This document shows positions 18,037 through 26,650 of a DNA stretch of 64,000 nt, in pieces. Source of the DNA: Roseovarius salinarum (GTDB lineage Bacteria > Pseudomonadota > Alphaproteobacteria > Rhodobacterales > Rhodobacteraceae); contig NZ_PHNT01000005.1 of assembly GCF_002834145.1 (NCBI RefSeq), positions 1 to 64,000 of the forward strand, read 5' to 3'. A program made the position numbers and the translations under genes. The notes below the pieces were generated by a model. That model did no database searches. It was not told the DNA's origin and saw only the letters and a list, made by a program, of their open reading frames with translations. Position 1 is the stretch's first letter. The number at the start of each line of letters is the position of its first letter.

Positions 18037-18059
18037 CCGCCCGGCACGCCGCCGGGCGG
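18037..18059 (+). terminator. Possible thrS terminator hairpin
   Basis: CCGCCCGGC and GCCGGGCGG form a perfect 9-bp GC stem with a 5-base loop, 8 bases after the thrS stop. There is no U tract after it, so it may be a Rho-dependent end or a 3'-stabilising hairpin rather than a classic intrinsic terminator. Confidence 0.5.
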
Positions 18060-18234
18060 CACCGAATGGGCCCCAACGTCCCACCTCAGATAACGGATCG
18101 CTCGCAGCCGATCACGCGCGCGTGCGGCACGCGCTCGTGAATGGCCCGTGCCGGGGCGCGGCGCGTAGCGTTTGCCTTGCCGTCCAAGGGCGGCTCGCAA
18201 ACCGAATACCGCAATCCCTGAGGAGGAATGGACC

Positions 18235-18537
18235 ATGTTCAACACGATGAAAACCGTCGCCGTCGCCGGCGCAGTCACTGCGGCGCTCGCCGCGTACACC
18301 AGCCCCGCCGCGGCCGAGGAAAAGGTCAAGTGCTACGGCGTGTCGCTGGCCGGCGAAAACGACTGCAAGGCCGGCGCCGGCACGACCTGTGCGGGCACAT
18401 CGACCGTCGATTACCAGGGCAACGCGTGGACGCTGGTCGACGAGGGCACCTGCACCGAGATCGACCTGCCCGACATGGCCGACGGCACCCCGCGCGAGGG
18501 CTCGCTGGAGCCGCTGGACCGCGACCTGCCGTCCTGA
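18235..18537 (+). CDS. bufA1: Bufferin-type DUF2282 precursor peptide
   Basis: A 100-residue exported precursor of the DUF2282 (BufA1) family, copper-buffering RiPP-like proteins. A Sec signal peptide (residues 1-27, cleavage after PAAA) precedes a mature region with four conserved cysteines, C33, C44, C52 and C73, in the family context [23 protein letters not shown] and GTC. In characterised bufferins the core cysteines are turned into copper-binding heterocycles by the MNIO partner; that is family knowledge. A strong GAGGAGG ribosome-binding site suggests high translation, and the enzyme genes follow in the same direction. An in-frame start at 18172 is rejected because it adds residues before the signal peptide. 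Confidence 0.92.
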   Translation: MFNTMKTVAVAGAVTAALAAYTSPAAAEEKVKCYGVSLAGENDCKAGAGTTCAGTSTVDYQGNAWTLVDEGTCTEIDLPDMADGTPREGSLEPLDRDLPS

Positions 18538-18615
18538 CCGGTCACGACGGACGCACGGGGGGCCAAGCGCGCGCGCCCCGTGCATCCCGCCTTTTTCACG
18601 CGCCAGAGGTTCGCC

Positions 18616-19476
18616 ATGCTAGACGCAACGCCCCGCTATCCCGGCCAGCTGCCCGCCGCCCCCGGCGTCGGCTACAAGCCGCAGCATTTCCGCGACATCG
18701 CCGATCACCCCGCCCCCGTCGCATGGCTGGAAATCCATGCCGAGAACTACATGGGCGCGGGCGGGCGGCCGATCGCGCAGTTGCGCCACCTGTCGGCGCG
18801 CTTTCCCGTTTCCGTGCACGGCGTGGGCCTGTCGATCGGCGGCGAAGGGCCGCTGGACGCCGACCACCTGTCCCGCCTGAAGCAGCTGTGCGACTGGTTG
18901 CAACCGGCCAGCTTTTCCGAGCACCTTGCCTGGTCCAGCCACGGCGACCATTTCCTCAACGACCTGCTGCCGCTGCCCTACACCGACGCGACGCTGGCGC
19001 GCGTCGCCGCTCACATCGACCAGGTGCAGCAGATGCTGGGCCGGCAGATGCTGCTGGAAAACCCGTCAAGCTACCTCGCCTTCGCCGAAAGCACCTGGTC
19101 GGAAACCGACTTCCTGGCCGAACTGGCGCACCGCACCGGCTGCGGCCTGCTGCTGGACGTCAACAACGTCTTCGTCTCGGCCACCAACCTGGACTATGAG
19201 CCCCGCGCCTACATCGATGCCTTCCCGCTCGACCGGGTGGGCGAGATCCACCTGGGCGGGCACGACGAGGACAGCGACGACCACGGGGCGCCGTTGCTGA
19301 TCGACAGCCACGGCCGCGAGATCGCCGACCCGGTCTGGACCCTGCTGGATTACACGCTGGCGCGCACCGGCCCGCGGCCCGTGCTGGTGGAGTGGGACAC
19401 CGACGTACCGGATTGGCCCGTCCTTGCCGGCGAGGCCGGACGCGCCGAAGCCGCGCTCGCGCGGGTGCCGGCATGA
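18616..19476 (+). CDS. bufB: DUF692 multinuclear iron oxidase (MNIO) BufB
   Basis: A 286-residue DUF692 TIM-barrel enzyme of the multinuclear non-heme iron oxidative enzyme family, expected to modify cysteines of the adjacent peptide. Expected metal-ligand positions are present: H68 (SVHGVG), E102/H103 (SEHLAW), E148 (LENPSSY), D181/N183 (LDVNNV) and H212/H216 (HLGGH). The ATG at 18616 with AGAGG upstream is preferred over a GTG at 18580. Its stop overlaps the next start by four bases (ATGA), indicating translational coupling with bufC. Confidence 0.93.
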   Translation: MLDATPRYPGQLPAAPGVGYKPQHFRDIADHPAPVAWLEIHAENYMGAGGRPIAQLRHLSARFPVSVHGVGLSIGGEGPLDADHLSRLKQLCDWLQPASFSEHLAWSSHGDHFLNDLLPLPYTDATLARVAAHIDQVQQMLGRQMLLENPSSYLAFAESTWSETDFLAELAHRTGCGLLLDVNNVFVSATNLDYEPRAYIDAFPLDRVGEIHLGGHDEDSDDHGAPLLIDSHGREIADPVWTLLDYTLARTGPRPVLVEWDTDVPDWPVLAGEAGRAEAALARVPA

Positions 19477-20234
19477 CCGTGTCGCAGGCCCAGCTTCACG
19501 ACGCCCTGCTTGACGGCGCGCGCCCCGCGCCGGCGGGGTTGACCGACGGGCACGGGCGCCCTGCGGGCGGGCGCTTCGCCGTCTACCGAAACAATGTCGC
19601 CGTCGCGCTGACCGACGCGCTCGAGGCCAATTTTCCCGCCGTCGCCAGCTTGCTGGGGCCGGCGAACTTCCGCAACGTCATGGGGATCTTCCTGCGGCGG
19701 CACCCGCCGGCGCGCCCGATGATCGCGGAATACGGCGCCGGCCTGCCCGCCTTTCTCGACGGTTTCGAACCGCTGGGCCACCTGGGCTACCTGGGCGATG
19801 TCGCCCGGCTGGAACAGGCGCTGCGCGCGGCCTACCACGCCGCCGACGCCGCCCCGGTGGACCCGGCCGTGTTCGAGGCTTTGGCACCCGACGCCCTGAT
19901 GCAAAGTCGGCTGACGCTCGCCCCCGCGGTACGGCTGGTCCGCTCCAACTGGCCGGTGCATGCCATCCGGGCCTACGCGCTTGAACCGGGCGCGCCCAAG
20001 CCGCCCGCGCAGCCGCAGGACGTCCTGATCCAGCGCCCAGAGTACGACCCGCAGATGACGACGCTGCCCCCGGGCGCGGCCGGTTTCGTGACCACCGTGG
20101 CCGCGGGCCACACCCTGGGCGCGGCGCATGACGCCGCGCTGGCCGAGGCCGCGGACTTCGACCTCGCGCAGACCCTCGCGCTGCTGCTGTCGGGCGGCGC
20201 CATCACCGAGATCACACCGGGAGAAACACCATGA
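19473..20234 (+). CDS. bufC: DUF2063 MNIO partner protein BufC
   Basis: A 253-residue protein with the DUF2063 (HvfC/BufC) N-terminal domain (about residues 1-95; [22 protein letters not shown] is the characteristic stretch, of which VYRNNV is the core), followed by the less conserved C-terminal region. Family members form a complex with the MNIO enzyme and recognise the leader of the precursor peptide. The start codon overlaps the bufB stop and its own stop overlaps the DoxX start (both ATGA), so bufB, bufC and the DoxX gene are one translationally coupled unit. It is cytoplasmic by the absence of a signal peptide. Confidence 0.9.
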   Translation: MTVSQAQLHDALLDGARPAPAGLTDGHGRPAGGRFAVYRNNVAVALTDALEANFPAVASLLGPANFRNVMGIFLRRHPPARPMIAEYGAGLPAFLDGFEPLGHLGYLGDVARLEQALRAAYHAADAAPVDPAVFEALAPDALMQSRLTLAPAVRLVRSNWPVHAIRAYALEPGAPKPPAQPQDVLIQRPEYDPQMTTLPPGAAGFVTTVAAGHTLGAAHDAALAEAADFDLAQTLALLLSGGAITEITPGETP

Positions 20235-20833
20235 CACGCCTTGTTGCCCTTCATGATGCCGTCTTCGCAGCCCTCGACCGCGCCGGTGACTGGCTGCTGC
20301 CGACCCTCGCCCGGCTGCTCTTCGCCGCGATCCTGCTGAGCTATTTCTGGGTCTCGGGTCTGACCAAGCTGGGCGAAGGGATCACGGGTCTGTTTTCGCC
20401 GGCCATGGGCGCCTATGCCCAGATATTTCCGCGGGCCATGGCCGCGGTGGGCTATGACACCGGCCAGCTGTCGGCCCTGCACACGGCGGTCGTGCTGGCC
20501 GGCACCTGGGCCGAGTTCCTGTTGCCCGCGCTGATCGTGGCAGGGCTGCTGACGCGGCTGGCCAGCGTCGGGATGATCGGTTTCATCGGCGTTCAGACGT
20601 TGACCGACCTTTATGGACACGGGGCGATCGAGGAACCGGAAACACTGGGCGCCTGGTTCGACAAGGCACCCGACGGGGTGATCCTCGACCAGCGCGCGCT
20701 CTGGGTATTCCTGCTGCTGGTTCTGGTGGTCAAGGGGGCCGGGTCGCTGTCGGCCGACGCCCTGCTCAGAAGTGGCTTTTCGGCTCGTCGGGCTTCCCCG
20801 CCGCGATCGCCAGAAGGCCGCCCAGCGCCGTGA
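20231..20833 (+). CDS. DoxX-family membrane protein
   Basis: A 200-residue integral membrane protein of the DoxX family with four predicted segments (about residues 26-44, 75-95, 103-125 and 150-170) and the family-typical ARLLFAAILLSYFW and AGTWAEFLLPALIVAGL. DoxX genes often close bufferin operons; the role is unproven but may concern membrane redox or export of the modified peptide. The start overlaps bufC. Its last 23 codons overlap the 3' end of the convergent membrane gene by 68 bases, and the Arg/Pro-rich tail there is probably not conserved. Confidence 0.85.
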   Translation: MTRLVALHDAVFAALDRAGDWLLPTLARLLFAAILLSYFWVSGLTKLGEGITGLFSPAMGAYAQIFPRAMAAVGYDTGQLSALHTAVVLAGTWAEFLLPALIVAGLLTRLASVGMIGFIGVQTLTDLYGHGAIEEPETLGAWFDKAPDGVILDQRALWVFLLLVLVVKGAGSLSADALLRSGFSARRASPPRSPEGRPAP

Positions 20834-21134
20834 AGCCGATTGGGAACATCGTGAAGACGTTGAAATCGAAGGCGTAAAGCATGGCCCCCGCCGACGCGAG
20901 CATCAGGATCCCTGCCCACAGCGCGCGGATGCGCGCCATGCCGCCGCCCGCGATGGCCAGCAACGGCGCGATGAAACTGACGGTGCGGATCAGCTGCGGG
21001 TTCTCGACCTGGTGGGCCAGCCCCTCGATCTCGCCCCATTGCTGGATCGCCTCGGTGTAGCCGTAGCTGAAGAATCCGACCAGCATGGCCCAGAGCCCGC
21101 CGATCACGCCCAGAATCAGTGCCGCGTTGCGCAT
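20766..21134 (-). CDS. Small integral membrane protein, unknown
   Basis: A 122-residue protein with four hydrophobic segments (about residues 4-22, 50-65, 71-90 and 93-112). No family was identified securely. The ATG at 21134 (MRNAALILGV) is chosen over an in-frame GTG-like start six codons earlier. It overlaps the end of the DoxX gene by 68 bases tail to tail, which is unusual but both frames are credible: the overlap covers only the last residues of each. Confidence 0.7.
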   Translation of the reverse strand: MRNAALILGVIGGLWAMLVGFFSYGYTEAIQQWGEIEGLAHQVENPQLIRTVSFIAPLLAIAGGGMARIRALWAGILMLASAGAMLYAFDFNVFTMFPIGFTALGGLLAIAAGKPDEPKSHF

Positions 21135-21181
21135 GGCCACCCCCTTTTCCACTCAACGCCCCAGATAATCATCCGCGCGGC

Positions 21182-21496
21182 CTATCCAACAAGCGCGCGC
21201 TGCACGTCCGCCCCCCAGCCCAGGTAAAGCGTGCCGTCCGCGTCGATCAGCGGGCGCTTCATCAGCGCGGGGTGGTCGGCCAGCAGCGCCAGCGGGTCGC
21301 GGGCGCGCTCACCCTCCCCCAGCCCCCGCCAGGTGGCCGAGCGGGTGTTGACCAGCGCCGCGCCGAACCGCGCCTGCGCGCGGGCCAGCACGTCGGCCGG
21401 CACGCCGTCCGCGCGCACGTCGACGAAGGCCGCGCCGGGCAGCGCGGTGCGCGCCTTGCGGCAGGTATCGCAGGTCTTCAGCCCGTAAATGACCAT
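21182..21496 (-). CDS. ArsC/Spx-like thioredoxin-fold protein
   Basis: A 104-residue protein of the ArsC/Spx/YffB thioredoxin-like family. The N-terminal YGLKTCDTCRKA motif (Cys9 and Cys12) and the MKRPLIDADG loop near residue 80 are characteristic. It could be a glutathione-dependent reductase; a true arsenate reductase role is not supported because no ars genes are near. It is monocistronic by context, transcribed away from the cold-shock gene. Confidence 0.85.
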   Translation of the reverse strand: MVIYGLKTCDTCRKARTALPGAAFVDVRADGVPADVLARAQARFGAALVNTRSATWRGLGEGERARDPLALLADHPALMKRPLIDADGTLYLGWGADVQRALVG

Positions 21497-21717
21497 CGCA
21501 TGCCCCTCGAACCCGTGTCGCCGCGATAGCGCAGCGGCACGCGAAGGTCACGCGCTTTCGCTTGCTTTTTACATTGTCCGTGCAATCATCGGGGCGTGAC
21601 ATCGGGCTTCTCGGCCCGGACTTCGAGGTCTCCAGACGTCAAAGGCCGGACCGCGCGAGGGCCGGCGTGACATGGCCCGGCATCAATCCGGGGACGTGAA
21701 GGAGAAGGAGAAGCGGC

Positions 21718-21924
21718 ATGCCGACGGGCACCGTGAAATGGTTCAACACCACCAAGGGTTACGGCTTCATCGAACCGGACGGGGGCGGCAAGGACGTCTT
21801 CGTGCACATCTCGGCCGTGGAACGGTCCGGGCTGACCGGGCTGGCCGACAACCAGAAGGTCTCATTCGAAATGCAGGACGGCCGCGACGGCCGCCAGATG
21901 GCGGGCGACCTCAAACTGCTCTGA
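21718..21924 (+). CDS. Cold-shock domain protein
   Basis: A 68-residue CspA-family single-stranded nucleic-acid-binding protein. Both ribonucleoprotein motifs are present, KGYGFIEPD (about residues 13-21) and DVFVHIS (27-33), in a five-strand OB fold; the length is standard. A GGAGAAGGAGAA purine tract forms a strong ribosome-binding site. The roughly 220-base untranslated stretch upstream could be a long leader as in other csp genes, but no specific element was recognised. Confidence 0.95.
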   Translation: MPTGTVKWFNTTKGYGFIEPDGGGKDVFVHISAVERSGLTGLADNQKVSFEMQDGRDGRQMAGDLKLL

Positions 21925-21943
21925 GGCGCGCGGCGCGGCCGGC

Positions 21944-22255
21944 TCAGGCCGGGGTCTCGGGCATGCCCTGCCAGTCCTCGCCCATGGCGACGATGCAGGA
22001 GGTGCCCGAGGCGTAGCGCACGACCAGCGTCCAGTCGCCGCGCGCGTCGGTCCAGACCTCCATGACCTGCTCGACCCCGCGCAGGCCGCGGGCGACGCGC
22101 GTCTCGCCGAACTCGCGGCGCAGCTTGCGCTCCATCCGCGGGGTGGGTTCGCAGATCACCTCGGCGATGGGCGAGGCCGCCGGCACGGGCACCGCCGGCA
22201 GGGCGAGGACAACGGCCAGCGCCGCGGCGCGAATCGTTGGGCTGCGGGTAATCAT
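21944..22255 (-). CDS. Small exported protein, unknown
   Basis: A 103-residue protein with a clear Sec signal peptide (residues 1-27, hydrophobic core AALAVVLALPAVPV, cleavage after PAA). The mature part has two cysteines (in VICEPTP and TSCIVAMG) that could form a periplasmic disulfide, and a WTDARGDWTLVVRYASG stretch suggestive of a small beta-rich domain. I do not recognise a family. It converges with the csp gene. Confidence 0.75.
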   Translation of the reverse strand: MITRSPTIRAAALAVVLALPAVPVPAASPIAEVICEPTPRMERKLRREFGETRVARGLRGVEQVMEVWTDARGDWTLVVRYASGTSCIVAMGEDWQGMPETPA

Positions 22256-22328
22256 GCCCGCAGTGTAACAGTTTCATGACAGCGCGTGTATATACAACCG
22301 ATCGACAGGCGCCGCCGCGGGCGCGGGC

Positions 22329-22589
22329 TCAGCAGCCCTTTTCGCCCTCGGGGCAATAGCGCCAGTCACGGCGCGCGCGCTGCACCGGGTGCTTCATCAC
22401 CTGCTGGTAGGAGACATGCGTGTCCGGCTGCCCACAGCAGATCACGCCGTTGAGCACGACGGGCTGCAGCCCCTGCGGGCAATGGTTCGGCTGGTGCGTC
22501 GCCCAGGGGTAAAGCGTGACGTCCCCGGCCCCCGCGGGCGCGGCGAACGCGGCCGCGGCGACGGCGGCGATGACGGATGTCCTGACCAT
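22329..22589 (-). CDS. Small Cys-containing exported protein
   Basis: An 86-residue protein with a signal peptide (residues 1-21, cleavage after PAGA). The mature region has five cysteines (HCPQG, VICCGQP, RYCPEG and the final Cys), likely forming disulfides or binding metal. The ATG at 22589 directly precedes the signal peptide; an in-frame upstream start adds 13 residues and is less likely. No family recognised. About 240 gene-free bases lie before the thyX gene. Confidence 0.7.
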   Translation of the reverse strand: MVRTSVIAAVAAAAFAAPAGAGDVTLYPWATHQPNHCPQGLQPVVLNGVICCGQPDTHVSYQQVMKHPVQRARRDWRYCPEGEKGC

Positions 22590-22829
22590 GAGTTCCCTCG
22601 CTCCTTGAAAATGTCTTGGCGGGATCATGCTACGCGGTGCGGGGCGTGTGTCAAAGGGGCGTGTGTTGCGGTGAGCCCTTCGCTACGCAATGCGGGTGGG
22701 CGGCACTTCCGGTGCATAACGACGGGCACGTATCAACGTCCGTTGCTGCCGTTGCCGCGACCTTGAATCAGGACGAAAACAACCAACTTGTCCGCCAAAT
22801 TCTTCAATTCACAAAGCCTTTGTCACGCG

Positions 22830-23735
22830 TCATTCAATCACCTCTCGAAACTCCCGCCATTCCCCCTTGGACATCCCGGAGGTTTCCTGCGTCACCTCCT
22901 CGCCCCTGAGCATCCGGCGGATGCAATCGAGGGCCGTGGCCGACAGCGTCGCGCCGCCCAGGCGGTAGTCCTCGAACGCCTTGTAGGCCAGTGGCACCCA
23001 GTCGGCGGTGATGGCCGCGATGGCCTCGGCGTAGACGCGGATTTCGTACTGGGCGTGGGTATCGGCGCGCAGGCGCAGGAAGTGCAGCAGGTTGTGCAGG
23101 TCGGTCTTCCAGTACCACTGGGTATAGACGTTGGCGGGCAGGTTCATCCGCGCGAGTTCCCGCGCGAGGCCCTGTTGCCCCTCGGTCGCGATCATTTCCT
23201 CGTAGTGGTCGTAACAGCGGGCGGCGTCCCCGCGCAGGATGTCGAGGACGCGCGCGGCCTCCTCGCCGTCGAGCGTCTCGCCCCGGCCCTGGCTGTTGGT
23301 GGTTGACTGCGCGGCCAGCGCGTCGGGCGCGGGGATGTAGAATTCGCGGTCGAGGATCGAGTAGCGCGCGGAATACTCGTTGATGTTGGCGGTGCGGTGC
23401 CGGACCCACTGCCGCGCCACGAACACGGGCAGCTTCACGTGCAGCTTGATCTCGCACATCTCGAAGGGCGTGGAGTGCCAGTGCCGCATCAGGTAGCGGA
23501 TCAGGCCGGCGTCGTTGCTGACCGACTTCGTGCCGCGGCCGTAGCTTACCCGCGCGGCCTGGCAGATCGCGGCGTCGTCGCCCATGTAGTCGATCACCCG
23601 CACGAAGCCGTGGTCCAGCACGGGGTGGGCGGTGTAAAGGTGCGCCTCCATCCCCGGGGCGGTGGTGCGCAGCGTCTCGCGCGGGGCGGCGCGCTGGGCG
23701 TCGATTTCGGCCTGCTGGTCGGGGCTGAGCGGCAT
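22830..23735 (-). CDS. thyX: Flavin-dependent thymidylate synthase ThyX
   Basis: A 301-residue FAD-dependent thymidylate synthase making dTMP from dUMP with methylene-THF and NADPH. The ThyX signature RHRTxxxNExSxRY is at residues 112-125 (R112, H113, R114, T115, N119, E120, S122, R124, Y125). The extended N-terminus (about 30 residues) matches other alphaproteobacterial ThyX. The ATG at 23735 is chosen; an ATG at 23759 is also possible. No thyA is seen in the window. Confidence 0.95.
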   Translation of the reverse strand: MPLSPDQQAEIDAQRAAPRETLRTTAPGMEAHLYTAHPVLDHGFVRVIDYMGDDAAICQAARVSYGRGTKSVSNDAGLIRYLMRHWHSTPFEMCEIKLHVKLPVFVARQWVRHRTANINEYSARYSILDREFYIPAPDALAAQSTTNSQGRGETLDGEEAARVLDILRGDAARCYDHYEEMIATEGQQGLARELARMNLPANVYTQWYWKTDLHNLLHFLRLRADTHAQYEIRVYAEAIAAITADWVPLAYKAFEDYRLGGATLSATALDCIRRMLRGEEVTQETSGMSKGEWREFREVIE

Positions 23736-23933
23736 GGAGGCGAATCCTTCTGGCGACATTTGCGAGTCGTCTGCCACTATATCTGGGTGCCGCCCCGGGC
23801 GGAACCGCCATGGATGCCCCTGCCGCGCATCCCCCGCACCGCGCGGGGTGGACGCCGCGCGCCACGCGCCTAGGATGACGAGGGACACCGGCCCGGCCCG
23901 CGGGCCGGCGCATCACCAACGGAGAGTGTCGCC

Positions 23934-24362
23934 ATGAAGATCCGCTACCTGCACACCATGGTCCGCGTGAAGGAACTCGACGAATCGATCGCCTTCTACA
24001 ACCTGCTGGGGCTGGAGGAGACGCGCCGCATGGACGTGGAGGGCGGCCGCTTCACGCTGGTGTTCATGGCGCCGCCGGGGCAGGAGGAATGCCCGATCGA
24101 GCTGACCTGGAACTGGGACGGCGACGACGCCCTGCCCGACGACAGCCGGCATTTCGGGCACCTGGCCTATGCCGTGGAGGATGTCTATGCCATGTGCCAG
24201 CACCTGATGGACAACGGCGTGACCATCAACCGCCCGCCCCGCGACGGGCGCATGGCCTTCGTGCGCAGCCCCGACAACATCTCGATCGAGCTGTTGCAGA
24301 TGGGCGAGCCGCAGGAACCGGCCGAGCCCTGGGCCAGCATGGAGAACACGGGCCATTGGTGA
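23934..24362 (+). CDS. gloA: Lactoylglutathione lyase (glyoxalase I)
   Basis: A 142-residue VOC-fold metalloenzyme that isomerises the methylglyoxal-glutathione hemithioacetal. The N-terminal LHTMVRVKELDESIAFY, the metal-ligand Glu in CPIELTWN, the HLAYAVED His and the terminal SIELLQ Glu follow the glyoxalase I order. GGAGAG upstream is the ribosome-binding site. The next gene starts with a GTG overlapping its stop, so the downstream vWA genes are coupled to it, although no functional link is obvious. Confidence 0.9.
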   Translation: MKIRYLHTMVRVKELDESIAFYNLLGLEETRRMDVEGGRFTLVFMAPPGQEECPIELTWNWDGDDALPDDSRHFGHLAYAVEDVYAMCQHLMDNGVTINRPPRDGRMAFVRSPDNISIELLQMGEPQEPAEPWASMENTGHW

Positions 24363-25060
24363 GGCTGGCCTGTCTTGCCCTGGCGCTATGGGGCGCCGGG
24401 GCCGGCGCCGCGGGCGCGGCCTGCCGGCTGGCGCTGGTTCTGGCGCTCGATGTCTCGTCCTCGGTGGACGCGGCCGAGTACGACCTGCAACGCCGCGGTC
24501 TGGCCGCCGCGCTGGACGCGCCCGAGGTGCGCCACGCGATCCTGTCGGGCGCGCCGGGGCACGTGTCGCTGGCGGCGTTCGAGTGGAGCGGTTTCGAGCA
24601 GCAGGCGCTGCACCTCGACTGGACGGCGCTACGCGGGCCGGGCGACATCGACCGCGCCGTTGCCGCGCTCGCCGGCATGACGCGGGCGCATGAGAACTTT
24701 CCCACCTCCATGGGCCAGGCGCTGGGATACGCCGCGGGCCTTCTGGCGCGCGCGCCGCGATGCGCGCGGCGGGTGGTGGATGTCTCCGGCGACGGGGTCA
24801 ACAACTTCCGCTACGGGCCGCGCCACGCGTACCGGCACTTCCCCTTCGAAGGCGTGACGGTCAACGGGCTGGTGATCCTGGGCGACGACGCGGATGTGCG
24901 CGCCTTCTATCGCGACGAGGTGCTGCACGGCCCCGGCGCTTTCATGGTGACGGCGCGCGGCTTCGCGGACTACCGCGCTGCGATGACGCGCAAGCTGTTC
25001 CGCGAGATCAACGACATCGTGCTGGGCGGTGCGCGGCCGGCGCGGGGGCCGCGCGGGTGA
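24359..25060 (+). CDS. Exported DUF1194 vWA-domain protein 1
   Basis: A 233-residue exported protein consisting of a signal peptide (residues 1-22) and a von Willebrand factor A domain of the DUF1194 type. The MIDAS metal-site motif DxSxS is D31, S33, S35 (LDVSSSVD), and the VDVSGDGVNN stretch supplies the later MIDAS Asp. The start is a GTG overlapping the gloA stop (GTGA). The next gene is a paralogue that overlaps it the same way. Metal-dependent protein binding in the periplasm is likely; the partner is unknown. Confidence 0.85.
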   Translation: MRLACLALALWGAGAGAAGAACRLALVLALDVSSSVDAAEYDLQRRGLAAALDAPEVRHAILSGAPGHVSLAAFEWSGFEQQALHLDWTALRGPGDIDRAVAALAGMTRAHENFPTSMGQALGYAAGLLARAPRCARRVVDVSGDGVNNFRYGPRHAYRHFPFEGVTVNGLVILGDDADVRAFYRDEVLHGPGAFMVTARGFADYRAAMTRKLFREINDIVLGGARPARGPRG

Positions 25061-25791
25061 GGGCGGCGCGCCATCTCGCCATCGCGCTGTGCGCGTTGCT
25101 GTGGCCGGGGGTAACGGCGGCGGCGGAGTGCCGGTTGGCCCTGGCTCTGGCGCTGGACGTTTCCGGCTCGGTGGACGCGCGGGAATACCGGTTGCAGCTC
25201 GACGGCCTTGCGGCGGCGGTCGAGTCGCCGTCGGTGCAATCCGCCGCGCTGGCGGTGCCGGGGGCCGAGGTGGCACTGGCCGTCTACGAATGGGGCGGGC
25301 CGGGCCAGCAGCGGCTGCTGGTGAACTGGACGGCGTTGCGTGGGCCGGCCGACCTGCGCCGGATCGCGCGGCACCTGCGCGGGACAAGCAGCCTGCATGA
25401 CGATCCCGACACCGCGATCGGGCAGGCGATGCTGTTCGGCGCCGAACTGCTGGCGCGCCGACCGGGGTGTTGGCGGCACGTCCTGGATGTTTCGGGCGAC
25501 GGGCCGTCGAACCGCGGGCCGCATCCCCGCGATCTGTCCACCAGCGCCCTGTCGGGCGTCACCGTCAACGGGCTGGTGATCGGCCCGGCGGGGCGCGCGA
25601 ACGTCACCAAGGACCTCAGCCGGGTCAAGAGCCTGCTGGATTACTACCGCACCTTCGTCAGCCGCGGCCCCGGCGCCTTCGTGGAAACGGCGCGGGACTT
25701 CGACGATTTTCGCGCGGCGATGACCCGGAAACTCGTTCGAGAGATGCGCCCGGCCGCGGTGTCGCAGCTGCCCGCGCCGGCACATCAATAG
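25057..25791 (+). CDS. Exported DUF1194 vWA-domain protein 2
   Basis: A 244-residue paralogue of the preceding gene with the same layout: signal peptide (about 1-24), MIDAS residues D34, S36, S38 (LDVSGSVD), later Asp in LDVSGDGPSN and a C-terminal AMTRKLVREM helix shared with its neighbour. The GTG start overlaps the upstream stop by four bases. It converges with the ldtR-like gene, the two 3' ends overlapping by 7 bases. Unlike the first copy it has an insert (about residues 195-205, GPAGRANVTKDL) near the end. Confidence 0.85.
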   Translation: MRAARHLAIALCALLWPGVTAAAECRLALALALDVSGSVDAREYRLQLDGLAAAVESPSVQSAALAVPGAEVALAVYEWGGPGQQRLLVNWTALRGPADLRRIARHLRGTSSLHDDPDTAIGQAMLFGAELLARRPGCWRHVLDVSGDGPSNRGPHPRDLSTSALSGVTVNGLVIGPAGRANVTKDLSRVKSLLDYYRTFVSRGPGAFVETARDFDDFRAAMTRKLVREMRPAAVSQLPAPAHQ

Positions 25792-26282
25792 ATGTAACGT
25801 ATCTGCTCGGACCAGTAGCGCTCCACGCGGCCGAGCGCGGTCGTGATCTGGTCCATCCCGTCGGCGCCCAGCACGCCGCGCGATTCCAGCCCCTTGGCAT
25901 GACGCTCGAACAACGCCGCGACGATGTCGCGAATCGCGCGTCCCTTGGCCGTCAGCCGCACGCGCACGGCGCGGCGGTCGATCTCGCACCGCTGGTGGTG
26001 CATGTATCCCATCTCGACCAGCTTCTTGAGGTTGTAGCTGACGTTGCTGCCCTGGTAGTAGCCGCGCGTCTTGAGTTCGCCGGCGGTGACCTCGTTGTTG
26101 CCGATGTTGAACAGCAGCAGGGCCTGGACGGCATTCACGTCCAGCACGCCGAGGCGTTCGAATTCGTCCTTTATGACGTCCAGAAGCAGGCGGTGGAGCC
26201 GCTCCACCAGCGCCAGCGTGTCGAGATAGCCCTGCATGAAGCCGCGGTCGGCCACCGGGCTGACATTGGTATGCAAGCTCAT
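25785..26282 (-). CDS. ldtR: MarR-family regulator, LdtR-like
   Basis: A 165-residue MarR-type winged-helix regulator. The central segment (about residues 45-100, GNNEVTAGELKTRGYYQGSN and the following SYNLKKLVEMGYM) resembles the LdtR group known in Rhizobiales, where it controls an L,D-transpeptidase and stress tolerance; that specific name is from memory and moderately certain. No L,D-transpeptidase gene is adjacent. The ATG at 26282 opens the conserved N-terminus; the longer in-frame ORF runs into the gap and sdhE region. Confidence 0.75.
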   Translation of the reverse strand: MSLHTNVSPVADRGFMQGYLDTLALVERLHRLLLDVIKDEFERLGVLDVNAVQALLLFNIGNNEVTAGELKTRGYYQGSNVSYNLKKLVEMGYMHHQRCEIDRRAVRVRLTAKGRAIRDIVAALFERHAKGLESRGVLGADGMDQITTALGRVERYWSEQIRYIY

Positions 26283-26371
26283 GTCCTTCTCCGTGCGATG
26301 ACGCTCGGACAGGGACACTGAACGAAAAAGCCCAACAATCCGTAAAACGCGGCCCGCCCCGCGGCCGCGCG

Positions 26372-26650
26372 TCAGCCCCGGCGCGCGGACACCTCGGCGA
26401 TCCGGCTCACCATGGCGTCGAACCGGGCAGGCGGCCGCGCCTGGCCGGTCACCCACTGGTAAAGATCCTGGTCGTTCTCCGACAGGAGCGCCTCGAAGGT
26501 ATCCAGGCCGGCGGCGTCCAGCCCCTCCAGCTCGGCGCCGGCGAAGCGTGACATGATGATGTCCATCTCCTTGGTGCCGCGGCGCATCGCGCGCATGTGC
26601 AGCCGCTTCAGCCGCGTCGCGCGGTCCTCGGCGTCACTCACCCGCTTCAT
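26372..26650 (-). CDS. sdhE: FAD assembly factor SdhE
   Basis: A 92-residue SdhE/SDHAF2 protein (DUF339) that promotes covalent flavinylation of succinate dehydrogenase and related flavoproteins. The RGxxE signature is seen as RGTKEMD (about residues 24-30), and the five-helix bundle length fits; NDQDLYQWV near residue 60 is also typical. Its start overlaps the end of the XRE regulator gene by 17 bases, so they are probably co-transcribed. Confidence 0.92.
   Translation of the reverse strand: MKRVSDAEDRATRLKRLHMRAMRRGTKEMDIIMSRFAGAELEGLDAAGLDTFEALLSENDQDLYQWVTGQARPPARFDAMVSRIAEVSARRG

Noticed and set aside
15753..18329. Long minus-strand ORF of 858 codons opposite thrS
   Set aside because: It lies fully antisense to the well-supported threonine-tRNA ligase gene and its translation has no family features.
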